This document shows, in pieces, positions 25,201 through 33,200 of a stretch of DNA of 52,722 bases. A program made the translations under genes and the position numbers. The notes under the pieces are model-generated. The model ran no database searches and was not told the DNA's origin. It saw nothing but the letters and a program-made list of their open reading frames with translations. Location: NCBI GenBank assembly GCA_024681475.1, contig JAILAT010000062.1, positions 1 to 52,722 on the forward strand. Direction: 5' to 3'. Source of the DNA: Bacteroidales bacterium. GTDB lineage: Bacteria > Bacteroidota > Bacteroidia > Bacteroidales > P3. The stretch's first letter is position 1, and each line of letters opens with the position of its first letter.

Positions 25201-26908
25201 GTGGGAGATGGCAACGCTGATGAGCGGCATCTGCGACGGCATGCTTGAGTTCTACACGGGCAACAGCACCGGTACAGGATACAACGCACCTGTCAACAAC
25301 TTATGGAAATACACGCTCTCGGAGGTCATCATCGACAGCGCTGAGCTGTATGATGCCGGATTCCGTGCGGGTACGCAAATCGGCAAGATTGCCTACTCTT
25401 ACAATTACGCTACTGCAATGACTGACAAGACCAATGTGGACATCTGGATACAGCCGACGACGAAGACGGTGTTCGCGAACACGTCGGATATCGTGGCTCT
25501 CAATCCCACGACGGCCATCCAGGCATACCATGGCGACCTGAACTGCTCGCAGGGCTGGAACTACTTCGAGTGCCAAGACACGCTGCCCATCACCTGGGAC
25601 GGCCACAGCAACCTGATGGTCATTGTGGACGACAACAGCAACGACTACAACAGCAGTACGTACACATTCCACACCACCAACTGCACAGGCTACAAGACTA
25701 TCACCTTCTATTCCGACAGCTACAATCCCGATGTCACCAGCCAAACGGCTCTGGCCTCCTACAGCGGATCGAAGACGTACTATCAGTATCGTCCTACGAT
25801 GAAACTCGTCAGCTGCGGCAACGCCATGTGCTCTGCACCGAACTTGCTGACGCCGACGAATGTCGACTACCAGAGTGCTACGCTGAACTGGACGGGCAAC
25901 GCTACGGACTACGAGGTGGCTGTGAAGGCCGCTACGGATCCTGCTTATCCCGCTGCCACGGCAGTGAACGCCACTACGTACACTGTCAACGGCTTGCAGC
26001 CTGCCACGACTTATCTGTATCATGTCCGCGCAATGTGCGACACGACAGAGGGTCTGATTTCCGACTGGGCCGAGGGTACCTTCACCACCGACAGCCTGCC
26101 GTGCTTCGCACCGACAGAGCTTCACGTGGTCGACTCGGCCTACACCACTGTGACGCTGGGCTGGACGATTGGTACCAGCGAGACCAGCTGGAACATCCAC
26201 GTGTGGAACACCAACTTCGACACCAACTACACAGTGAACACCAATCCCGCCACCGTCGGCGGCCTGGCAACGAACATGAGCTTTAATGCAGCAGTCTCCG
26301 CTCTGTGCGGCGGCGGTATGGTGGAGTCTGAATTCGGCGACACCATCAGCTTCATGACGGCCATGTGCGCTGTTCCCACCGGCTTGACGGCAACGAACAT
26401 CACCACCAACTCGGCCACCATCACCTGGAACGGCACCGCCAGCAGCTATGAGCTGCAGTATGGCGAGCACGGCTTCCCCGAGGGTCAGGGCACCGTGGTG
26501 ACTGTCAACGGCAACAGCTACAACCTGACAGGTCTTGACAGCGAGACCGAGTACGATGTGGCTGTAAGCGCCGTCTGCGACGCTGGCAACGGAGTGCAGA
26601 GTACCTACACGGCACGCTACAGCTTCGAGACCGCCGAGGAGATTGGCATCGCCGATGTCAACGGACTCAATGTGAACATCTATCCTAACCCCACCAGCAA
26701 CTCGACGAACATCACGCTGAGCGGCGTGACGGGCGAGGTGACCATCGCCATCATCGACATGAACGGCCGCACGGTGCGTTCGAGCACGATGAGCTGCGAC
26801 GGCGACTGCGCCACGACGATCGAGGTGAGCGACCTGGCCAGCGGTGCGTACTTCGTGCGCATCAGCGGCGAGGGGGTTAACACTGTGAAGAAACTTGTTG
26901 TGAAGTAA
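16205..26908 (+). CDS. Giant T9SS-secreted multidomain surface protein (3567 residues)
   Basis: An exported giant. The signal peptide MLKHLQKLLLIGAMLCVPWVTQA is followed by about 3450 residues of beta-sandwich modules. Many FnIII-like repeats show a W/Y-x-x-EYG-x-x-GF-x-x-G-x-GT signature and TYDVYV(R/S) endings. These alternate with MAM/jelly-roll-like modules (LP-(F/Y)-x-E-x-F(E/D)...CW...YY...GSYSxRLYG...YIDDVTxDYIPTC). A CUB-like domain lies near residues 1670-1795. An unnamed module occurs three times (about 1127-1325, 1979-2155, 3008-3212). The last 85 residues (IYPNPTSNSTNI through LASGAYFVRI and VKKLVVK) are a type A T9SS sorting domain, so the protein should be moved across the outer membrane and anchored on the surface. 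Adhesion or substrate capture is inferred; no enzyme domain is visible. Confidence 0.93.
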   Translation: MLKHLQKLLLIGAMLCVPWVTQAQSISDYTFSTGTDNTAWVTLSSSATEVTTIYDDDEGSAVMNIGFTFQFCGINYTQWSCNSNGRVCLGSTAVDGWWVNPFIATNLANTRNVFPLISAFGMDNTMEGTGVWCKYEVVGTAPNRMLVIEYRTPSEYDADGDLVNYQIQLEEGTNIVRFVYGTTAASTYDDFQIGLAYSATEVATVYGDTVHYGATNTTLNSWPGVNRYYEFTSPVVTCPRPTALSLSDITSSGATFSWMAGGTETTWLVSDGTTWYSTTDTFYTFTTLSAMTDYTLSVRALCSASDTSSANTIALRTACGALTNLPFVETFESYAASSTATIPCWTKGTNSTTAYPYPSSTVVNGTRCLYFYGYHPSSTTSTPIYSWAALPPIDDNLDMSDLQLNLLVKRYSSATNYYTTLLYIGIADSVNGLTSASAIESTVTWIDTIDLFSAAASSIHSEEVSFADYAGTGKYVVIYCPVPPLQGSSTYAYNYAYVDDVTLRTIPTCFWPTEVELANVAPNEAVISWTPDSRTSNPSAWNVEYGEHGFTLGQGITTTVTDTSITLSNLLANTQYDIYVSADCGNGDVSDPVMLAFRTQCSWLDEMPYSEGFESSTTGGTTSTNFVECMTRLNNGTQYFGYPYVSSSTTYVHSGTKGLYWYHTTTTGTYGDYEVVVLPGIDTTAIDMTDLVLSFYAKTTGSSYHPTPIVGVMTNPNDLSTFTPVYTFTNTEITTDWNIFSVPFTNYTGYGNYVAIRWNRPTSASYMCIDDIYLTDEWCDNPTDVTASAGVDEVTISWNSNGGTSFEVILGADTAINVTDTFYTFSNLNANTLYTYSVATECSNGNSVYINGSIRTLCTDLDSLPYSYGFEDMSTGGSSAHPVIPCWQHLNNASTYFGYPYVSSTTPHTGTRNLYWYGSTTTGTYGDYQIVALPGVDTNQYPINTLRLKFWARSTSTSYNVVFQVGVMTDPQDASTFTQVGTVNVGGNTTWAEYTTQLTNYHGQGKFVAVRALRPSSTWYAYTDDFTLEEIPSCPDITNLAVSGVTAGSALLTWNYTAGTEDTPIGYDVAYVENGNSTSPTTGTATDVNYMLTGLDAGTGYTFYVRADCGNGYGTWDSIMFSTQSLECLEMDESTLDTVNFSNSTSGISGCLAYSSYGNTIYQAIWTASELTTAGLSAGVITGIDLGFTSSSSYSKEFTIFMGTTSTSSISNATMEDPGQQVQVYGPASHPSGTSGWQHYDFTTPFVWDGTSNIIITTFMNQPTGSTQSSSSGLTGYYVSASNKARYRYKDSNPFTVTDYNSGNAGSTYSYRAAIHFYTGECQTMATCAAPVLSVTNVTADQVDLAWVPGYTESSWDLDYRVGNGTWQNELIGTSLTSYSFTNLTPATDYEFRLSHTCDTTTYTSTVSVHTPCVAVDIPFTENFDGLTTSTTAATNVHVNCWDYEMMFSSYSSASYQPQVYYSSTNAHSGNYSLRLYGSSITCLPMSSVPLDSLMLTFWEYNTSTSYKLDVGVMENDNFVLIESVNVPASTHQLVEVPLNTYTGTSRIVAFRNYYSTLTSTTGYSYHYIDDVTLDYIPTCPKPTNLAVGVAPNNNVGISWTEAGEATAWEYVYGPSGFNPDNMASSSYVATTTTSDSLNGLAPGAYDVYVRAVCDAEDVSSWLGPATFGVGIYTMGITGSDTLYTCGVIIADNGGIDGQYSANCDYTVVIYPDSPNSGLVISGSSYTESSFDYLRIYDGDSITGTQLWNDYGVSQHQTFGPIYTDGAITLTFHSDGSVYYDGFVLNVSCYHISTCPTIAGAMVSDVSNDQAVVTWLDTTNNAYNSFTLYWGSVNDIAWASDSATVSGVNINNYTITGLTGNTTYYVWIVGNCSDDYSRAYPVNFTTTPDCVPVENLAVAGTDYYAFGLNWDAPVAGHTATAYIVSWRQTGTNTWTSDTTSTPYYYVSGLNIGTPYDYKVTTICDTLVSTTNSGSVSTRGCGTLITEGGTNYSYLPTNQFYGYSYTQQLYYASELAGIDTIANISFHVEDGYENTTRSIVLYLGNTAKTSFTGTGDYIPAANLTQVYSGTISGTDWINLHLSTNFVRNADSNLVVVMDDNTGSYTSTIYWTSTATTTTRALYFYQDGTDITPSAPSASSSGSVNYVNQILLSGPTCVTPACGEPVIFVTGTTTNSINITWNAETGNTYEVAYRQVGATNWTVADANNTTGVCSITGLTPSADWNIRVLFDCNGDTLIGTRTASTLCGPAALPLTEDFQNHEYGVYARSCWTIGSTNLGTSYPEPYVISLQGATDNKLCLIYNGGYMILPQLDAPLNELQIRFKLTQGGDNVRFLMGTITDPAMPISSMHVLDTLIRSNIDTTTSTVNITYSFANIPEADTAAYICFWDAFNDNYSFLDDIVVEYIPLCTPATSFTVAATDSSAVITWDNDGENGTSYIIEYGPRYFTLGTGTQITSTGSPVTINGLTHSTSYDVYVYTVCGATGDTSIESQVIMFQTECSPYTTLPYFTDFENIMSPGSSATDVLPNCWAAESSVGTMPHIYYTSTSNYTSSPTHCFYFYSNGVAALPEMGVPLDTLMISFYDYNTAPSGYGLIIGTVDSITPGFEASFQPIDTVVYEPGSSNGYHVVSYLTDYTGTATRIALKNYNTNSSLTYSYHYIDDLTVDFVPACIAPQHVRTTLLLGNQADLAWTVSNASSYTVEYGAHGFTPGTGTVLTTTTRDISITGLTAQTQYDVYLVSGCGSDTTFYTFTTTCAAVTLPWSENFDSYTTSTSSATGVYVPCWGYTTTGTASYGTGSYLPQVYYSSTYAHSGSYSYRLYGAGYHTLPPMPTSLDSLQLTFWDYTTSAYYGLEVGVLEGSTFIPVRDIAPSPSTHVMYEIDFLSYTGNSRTIAFRNYYTTSSTTYYSYHYIDNISVDYIPTCPHVSNITSVGATVNSINVDWHDRVAASQWEIEYGVHGFTQGAGTSVTVTQHPATITGLDSATYYDVYVRPICSATDMGPWEMATLMSGICDGMLEFYTGNSTGTGYNAPVNNLWKYTLSEVIIDSAELYDAGFRAGTQIGKIAYSYNYATAMTDKTNVDIWIQPTTKTVFANTSDIVALNPTTAIQAYHGDLNCSQGWNYFECQDTLPITWDGHSNLMVIVDDNSNDYNSSTYTFHTTNCTGYKTITFYSDSYNPDVTSQTALASYSGSKTYYQYRPTMKLVSCGNAMCSAPNLLTPTNVDYQSATLNWTGNATDYEVAVKAATDPAYPAATAVNATTYTVNGLQPATTYLYHVRAMCDTTEGLISDWAEGTFTTDSLPCFAPTELHVVDSAYTTVTLGWTIGTSETSWNIHVWNTNFDTNYTVNTNPATVGGLATNMSFNAAVSALCGGGMVESEFGDTISFMTAMCAVPTGLTATNITTNSATITWNGTASSYELQYGEHGFPEGQGTVVTVNGNSYNLTGLDSETEYDVAVSAVCDAGNGVQSTYTARYSFETAEEIGIADVNGLNVNIYPNPTSNSTNITLSGVTGEVTIAIIDMNGRTVRSSTMSCDGDCATTIEVSDLASGAYFVRISGEGVNTVKKLVVK
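25846..26908 (+). repeat. Long direct repeat, copy 1 (giant gene 3' end)
   Basis: Aligns without any insertion or deletion to 32800-33862 (constant offset 6954). Divergence is visible in the first half and near identity in the last 540 bp, which encode the last FnIII module and the sorting domain. Confidence 0.92.
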
Positions 26909-26930
26909 GCAACGAGCCACTTCCGATGCT

Positions 26931-26971
26931 GCCAGGGGGGCGCCGAACGGCGCCCCCCTGGCTTTTTTTTT
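26931..26971 (+). terminator. Strong terminator of the first giant gene
   Basis: A perfect 14-bp GC-rich stem (26931-26944 with 26949-26962) with a GAAC loop and a 9-nt T-run. The second giant gene ends in a related hairpin with paired base changes and a GTTC loop. Confidence 0.95.
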
Positions 26972-27040
26972 CTGGCAGAACGGGTACAACCGGCATTCCG
27001 GCAGAACGGGTGTCGCCAGGGAATAGGGGTGGGGACTTTT

Positions 27041-27073
27041 TTTGTTTGCATTTTAAAAAAAGTTGTATATTTG
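27041..27073 (+). promoter_or_regulatory. Promoter of the second giant T9SS gene
   Basis: TATATTTG at 27066-27073; TTTG at 27041-27044 gives a 21-nt spacer and TTTG at 27045-27048 a 17-nt one. The promoter and the following 200-nt leader resemble those of the first giant gene. The rest of 26972-27040 holds two copies of GGCAGAACGGGT and nothing else I recognise. Confidence 0.75.
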
Positions 27074-27277
27074 CCTATTCATAGTGAGAGGACGAAAAGG
27101 TTTGAAACTAGGGTTAATAGTTTGATTTCTTTTCGTTTATGTGTGGGTGAATGATCTTTGAAAAGACCGTTTTTTTTATTGTAGCCAGCCCACGCATGGA
27201 CTGTGTTACCACATTTTATATTTTTAAAAGAAACAAATTGTTAATTAATCTTATTACTAACCAAAATTTTTGTTATC

Positions 27278-30200
27278 ATGTTAAAACATCTACAAAAATT
27301 GTTACTAGTGGCGCTGTTGTGTGTGCCATTTGTAACGCAGGCACAGTGTAATAGCGGAGCTGCTTGCAACATCACCATCTCGATGGCCGACGACTATGGC
27401 GACGGATGGTTTGATGAGGACGACGATCCGTTTTACATTAATGTCTACCAAGGCGATTCGCTATGGACGGTCACTCTGTCGAGTGGCATGAGCGGCACGC
27501 AGACCATTTCGGTATGCCCGAATGACACGGTCCGCTTTGTGTTCAATGGCGATGACTATTATGAGGAGAGCAGTTTCGTAATCTATGATGGCGGAGGCGA
27601 CATTATAGCGAGCGGAGCTTGTTCGGCCTACACTACGGGAAGCTCGATTGCCGTGGTGGCCAATGCGTGCCCCACGTGCTTCCCTCCTTCCGCTTTTGTT
27701 GTTGACTCGGTCAGCAGCCAGGGCGATGTGTACTTCTCATGGATTGACACTCTTGCCACAGGCTGGGACATCGTCTGGGGCATCGGTGAGCTTGACCCCG
27801 ACACGGTTGTCAACAACATTGACAACACGACTGCAACAGAGTATACACTTTACGGTATGGCCAATGGCGTATATGCTGCATACGTGCGTGCCAACTGCGG
27901 CGGTGGCGACTACAGCAGTTGGGTAGGCCCTTTGTCGTTTGCTGTTGGTGGATGCTATATTAAGATTGTCGGTGCCGACTCGTACGGCGACGGCTGGAAC
28001 GGCGGCTACATCACTATTGCTCAAGGTAGCACAACGATAGCGACCTGGGATGCTCCGAACACCAACCACGGTAGTGGCGGCCCTTACTACGATACGACTT
28101 TCATCGCTGTCGGCAATGCCCCAGTGACGTTCTCGTGGACATCGGGTAATTTTGCCTCAGAGGTTTCTTTCGACATCTATGATGGCAGTGGAGCGCTGAT
28201 GCACTCTGTAAATACTCCTACGGCAGGCTTGCTCTATACGATGAATGAGCCATGCCCGAGCTGCTTCGTGCCCGACAGCCTTACTGTCACGATAGACGAA
28301 GATGATGTCATTATCACCTGGGCAGCTGGCGACGCTACGATGTGGCAACTCGTGTGGGACACGGTGGGCGTGGAAGCCGACTCGATTGACCTTGTTGAGT
28401 ATCTGTCCACCAACACTTATACCATTTCTGACCTTGCTGATGGCCAGTATGTAGCCTATGTGCGTACCGACTGTGGAGACGATACGAGCAGATGGGCTAT
28501 GGCCATCATCAATAAGGGCATGGTGGTTATGAATATGCCCACGAGCGGTGTGGACACAGTGCGCTCGTGCCGTGCTACCGTATATGACGACGGTGGCCCC
28601 GATGGCTCGTACAGCAACGGCATCAGCCTATCGACTCTGATATTTTTGCCCTCGGAGGAGAACTCGTTCCTCAGCCTGACGGGCAGCTCGTACACCGAGA
28701 GCACGTATGACTATATCACCGTCTATGAGGGTGTCGGCACCAATGGTACAGTGCTATTCACTGACAACGGCATCGACGCACTGACGAATTTCGGTCCCTT
28801 CGAGGCTCCTGCTTTCACCCTTACATTCCATTCGGACGGCAGTATGGCTTATGACGGTTTTGAGATTCATACCACTTGTATCCCTGCCCCGAACTGTCCG
28901 GTCGTCACCAACTTGGCCGTGGAAGCCACCACAACATCGCATGCCTATCTGACCTGGGGCTATCAGGACGGTGTCATTACCGATACCCCAGCGGGTTACG
29001 ATGTTGAATATCAGGAGGTCGGCTCTACCAATCCAGCCATAACCACCACCACGACGGATCCCGAGATTATTCTGTCGGGTCTCATGCCTATGACGGAGTA
29101 CGTGGTTCGCGTGGCTGTGGACTGCGGCGGCAGCAATGGCGCTATGGACAGCATCACGTTCACTACGGGCAGCTTGGGCTGCGCAGTGATCGATTCTACC
29201 AATTCGCGCGTTGACACCATCGGAACGGGCACGAACACAACTTCGTATTTCCCCGTCTACACTTGTTACAACTATAGTTTGTCGCAACAGATATACACTG
29301 CCAATGAACTGGGTGGCAGTGGCAACTTGGCAAGCATCTCGTTCATGCCTTCGTCGGTGGCCACGCCCAACGGCACGAACCGCACCATCGAGATTTACAT
29401 GGCTCATGTGAGCGATTCGACGGCATCGAGTTTCTTGTATCCTGCCGGCTTGACGTTGGTGTACAGCGGTACGCATCAGTTTGTTGCCAACCAGTGGAAC
29501 GAGATAGTGCTTGACAATGCATTCAACTACAACGGCACCGATCACCTGTTGGTGATGTTCCGCGACCTGACAGGTGCGTATAGCTGCTCCAACTCTTATT
29601 ATTATCATACAGCTACCTCGGGAGCCAGCCGCTATGTTTATCAGGACAGTGGTCCTTATGCTATCGGTTACACCGGCGGTACGTCGAGCGCCAACCGCAT
29701 GAATGCTCTGTTCAACTTCCAGAGTTGCACGCAGCTGGCAACTTGCTCGGCACCTGTAGTGATGATACAGTCTTACGACTCGACCAACGTGACCCTCAGC
29801 TGGTTGCCTGGTGCCACGGAGACCTCGTGGGACATCGAATATCGCGAAGCGGGTGCCACGGCATGGACTTCTGCCGCCACTGGCGTATCGACCACCAGTT
29901 ATACCATCACCAACCTGATGCCCGCAACGAGCTACGAAGTTCAAGTGGTCAGCGTCTGCACCGAAGGCGATTTTGCCGGTAGCGCTGAGTTCACCACGGA
30001 GTGCGGTTCTTTCAGCGTGCCTATCATGGAGGACTTCGACAGCGTTTCGACAGGCGTGTTTGCTCGCGACTGCTGGCGCATCGGCACCACCAACTTGGGT
30101 ACCGACATTCCTTATCCCTATGTCGTGACGCTGCAAGGTTCTGATAACCACCTCTGCCTGTTCTACAATGGTGCCTTTATGGTGCTGCCTCGCGTGGCAC

Positions 30201-33200
30201 AGCCGCTGAATGCGCTGCAGGTGCGCTTTGCCTTTACCCAGGGCGGCGACAACGTGCACTTCCTGATGGGTCTGCTGGAGCATCAGGATGATCCTATCAG
30301 CAACATGATTGTGCTCGACACCATTGTGCGTTCGGAGATTGACACCTCTACGGCTACGGTGAGCTACTCCTACAACTTCACCGACCTGCCCGACCTGTAC
30401 AGCCACTATCATCTGGCTTTCTGGGATGCCTTCAACGAGAACTATTCGTTCATCGACAACTTTGTGCTCGACTTTATCCCGACCTGCGCACCGGTGACAG
30501 GCTTGACAGCTAGCAACGTGACTACGAATGGTGCCGATGTGGGCTGGACCAGCGACAACGTGACGGTGGCCAATTATATCGTTGAGTACGGTCCGCGCAA
30601 CTTTGTGCCCGGAACGGGTACTGTCGTTACGACTACCACGACGAATATTACGCTCAGCGGATTGAATGCCGGCGAGAACTATGACGTGTATGTCTACACC
30701 GCTTGCAGTGCTACTGATACGTCGTTGGTCTCGCAGGTGCTGCAGTTCAGCACCCAGTGCGGTATCATCAGCGTATTGCCCTACAATGTTGATTTCGAGA
30801 ACATCATGCCCAGTGGCTCTTCGGCCACCGACATTCTGCCCAACTGCTGGGGCGGCGAGGCCATCAGCGGCACTATGCCTCACATCGCATGGCAGAGCTC
30901 GGCTTCTTACTATCAGTCGCCGACCCACAGCCTCTACTTCAATAACGAAGGCATCGTGGCCCTGCCGGAAATGTCGATACCCATCAACGAGACGATGATT
31001 TCGTTCTACGACTACAACAGCAATCCGGGTACCTATGGCTTGGTGATAGGTGCTGTGGACAGCATCACGCCTGGTTTCGCGACATCGTTCCAGCCCATTG
31101 ATACCGTTATCTATACGAACGGTACTGGCAACGCTTATCAGATTACCAGCTATCTGGGTTCCTACACTGGTTCGGCTACGAGAATAGCCATCAAGAACTT
31201 CAATACCGCTGGCAATAACTCTTCGACGCATTACATTGACGATATTGTTGTCGACTCGCTGCTGGCATGTACGCCTGTTCGCAACTTGACCGTGGAGGGT
31301 AACACGACCAATAGCATCACCCTTGACTGGGGCAGCTACAACAACAGTGACGACAGCTGGGTGGTGAGCTACGACACCGTACCGATGACCGACCCGCTGA
31401 CGGGTACGGTAACGGCCACGACGACGCACCCCTACACCATCAACGGTCTGACCCCCGGTACCGACTACTATATCTATGTGCTCAACGACTGCGGCTCTGG
31501 CGACTCGTCGACATGGACTGCCGTCGGTCCCGTGCGCCCTGGTGTGTGGAATATGCGTGCCAACCAGACTGACACGTTATACATGTGCGGTGGCACCATC
31601 TATGACGATGGCGGCGCTGGCGGTATGTATAGCGCAAACCAGAACAGCTACATCATACTCCGTCCGAGCAGCCCCAATAACGTGGTTGCGATTAACGGTA
31701 CGGCCCAAATTGAAGGCAGCAGCTGGGACAACCTTTATATCTATGATGGAGAAGGTACGTCTGGTACGGCTCTTGTCAGCCTGGCGGGTTCCAGCTACTC
31801 CAGCGGAACGCAGGTCTCGGCCACCTCGACATCGGGCTCGCTGACAATCTACTTCAAGTCTGACGGTAGCGTGCAGTATTCGGGCTTCGAACTCAATGTG
31901 AGCTGCATCAGCACTACCTGTATGGTCACCAACCTGATGCTGGACACCAACGAGGCAGCCATGTCGAACCAGTTGTCCCTCACCTGGGATGCCAATAGTG
32001 CAAGTAGCTATGACATTGAGTATGGTGAAGCAGGATTTACACTTGGTACAGGCAACGTATTGAGCAGCACCACCAACAGCATTACTATCACCGGCTTGAA
32101 TCCTGCCACCAGCTATGATGTGTATGTCCGCAGCATCTGCTCGGGCAACGACACCGGCAGCTGGACACACCAAACGTATAGAACCGCTTTGTGCGACAAT
32201 GCCAGCGTTGTCTACTCGTATGACAACACACAGCCTGTCGAGTCTTATTTCGAAATTGGTCCTATCGGAAACAGTTGCTACAACTACAGTTACGTACAGA
32301 CCCTTATCGATTCGGCCCGCTTTGCAGGGTTGACCGATTCCATCACCGCATTCGCGTTCTTGCCCACCAACACTACGGGTCACGACAAGTTCAACAATAT
32401 GGTGATGTGGATGGCCAATGTTCCCAATACTAGCCTCGACACGCTGATTATCCCCGATGAAACCAACAACGTGTTCACCAAGGTGATTGACACCACCAGC
32501 TTCAACTATAACGAGGCTGATTGGCAGCTGTTTGCTTTCGACACGCCCTTCGCATGGGACGGTCATAGCAATGTGCTTGTCGTGGTGAAACGTGACAATG
32601 GTTCGTACTCCTGCACGGCAGAATTCGCTGCGCACACTACCTCGGGCAGTGCTACCACGACCTATTGTGTGTATACCGATGGTGCCCCCATCGATCCTGC
32701 TTCGCCGTATGCTGGCTCTAATGTCTATGACGACTACTACAACGCTGTCGGCGACATGATGTTCTATGCCTGTGGCACTGGCTGCTCCAAACCCAGCCTG
32801 CTGACGCCGTCGAATGTCGACTACCAGGGCGCTACGCTGAGCTGGACGGGCAACGCCACGGATTACGAGGTGGCTGTGAAGGCTGCTACGGATGCCACCT
32901 ATCCCGAAGCTACGACTGTGACAGGCAACACCTACACCGCCAGCGGTCTGCAGGCTGCTACGATGTATCTGTATCATGTCCGCGCACTGTGCGACACGAA
33001 TGAGGGTCTCATCTCCGACTGGAGAGAGGGCTTCTTCACCACCGACAGCCTGCCGTGCTTCGCACCGACAGCGCTCCACGTGGTTGACTCGGCCTACACC
33101 ACCGTTACACTGGGCTGGACGGCCGGCACCACTGAGACCGACTGGAATGTCCACGTGTGGAACACCAACTTCGACACCACATACGTTGTCAACAGCAATC

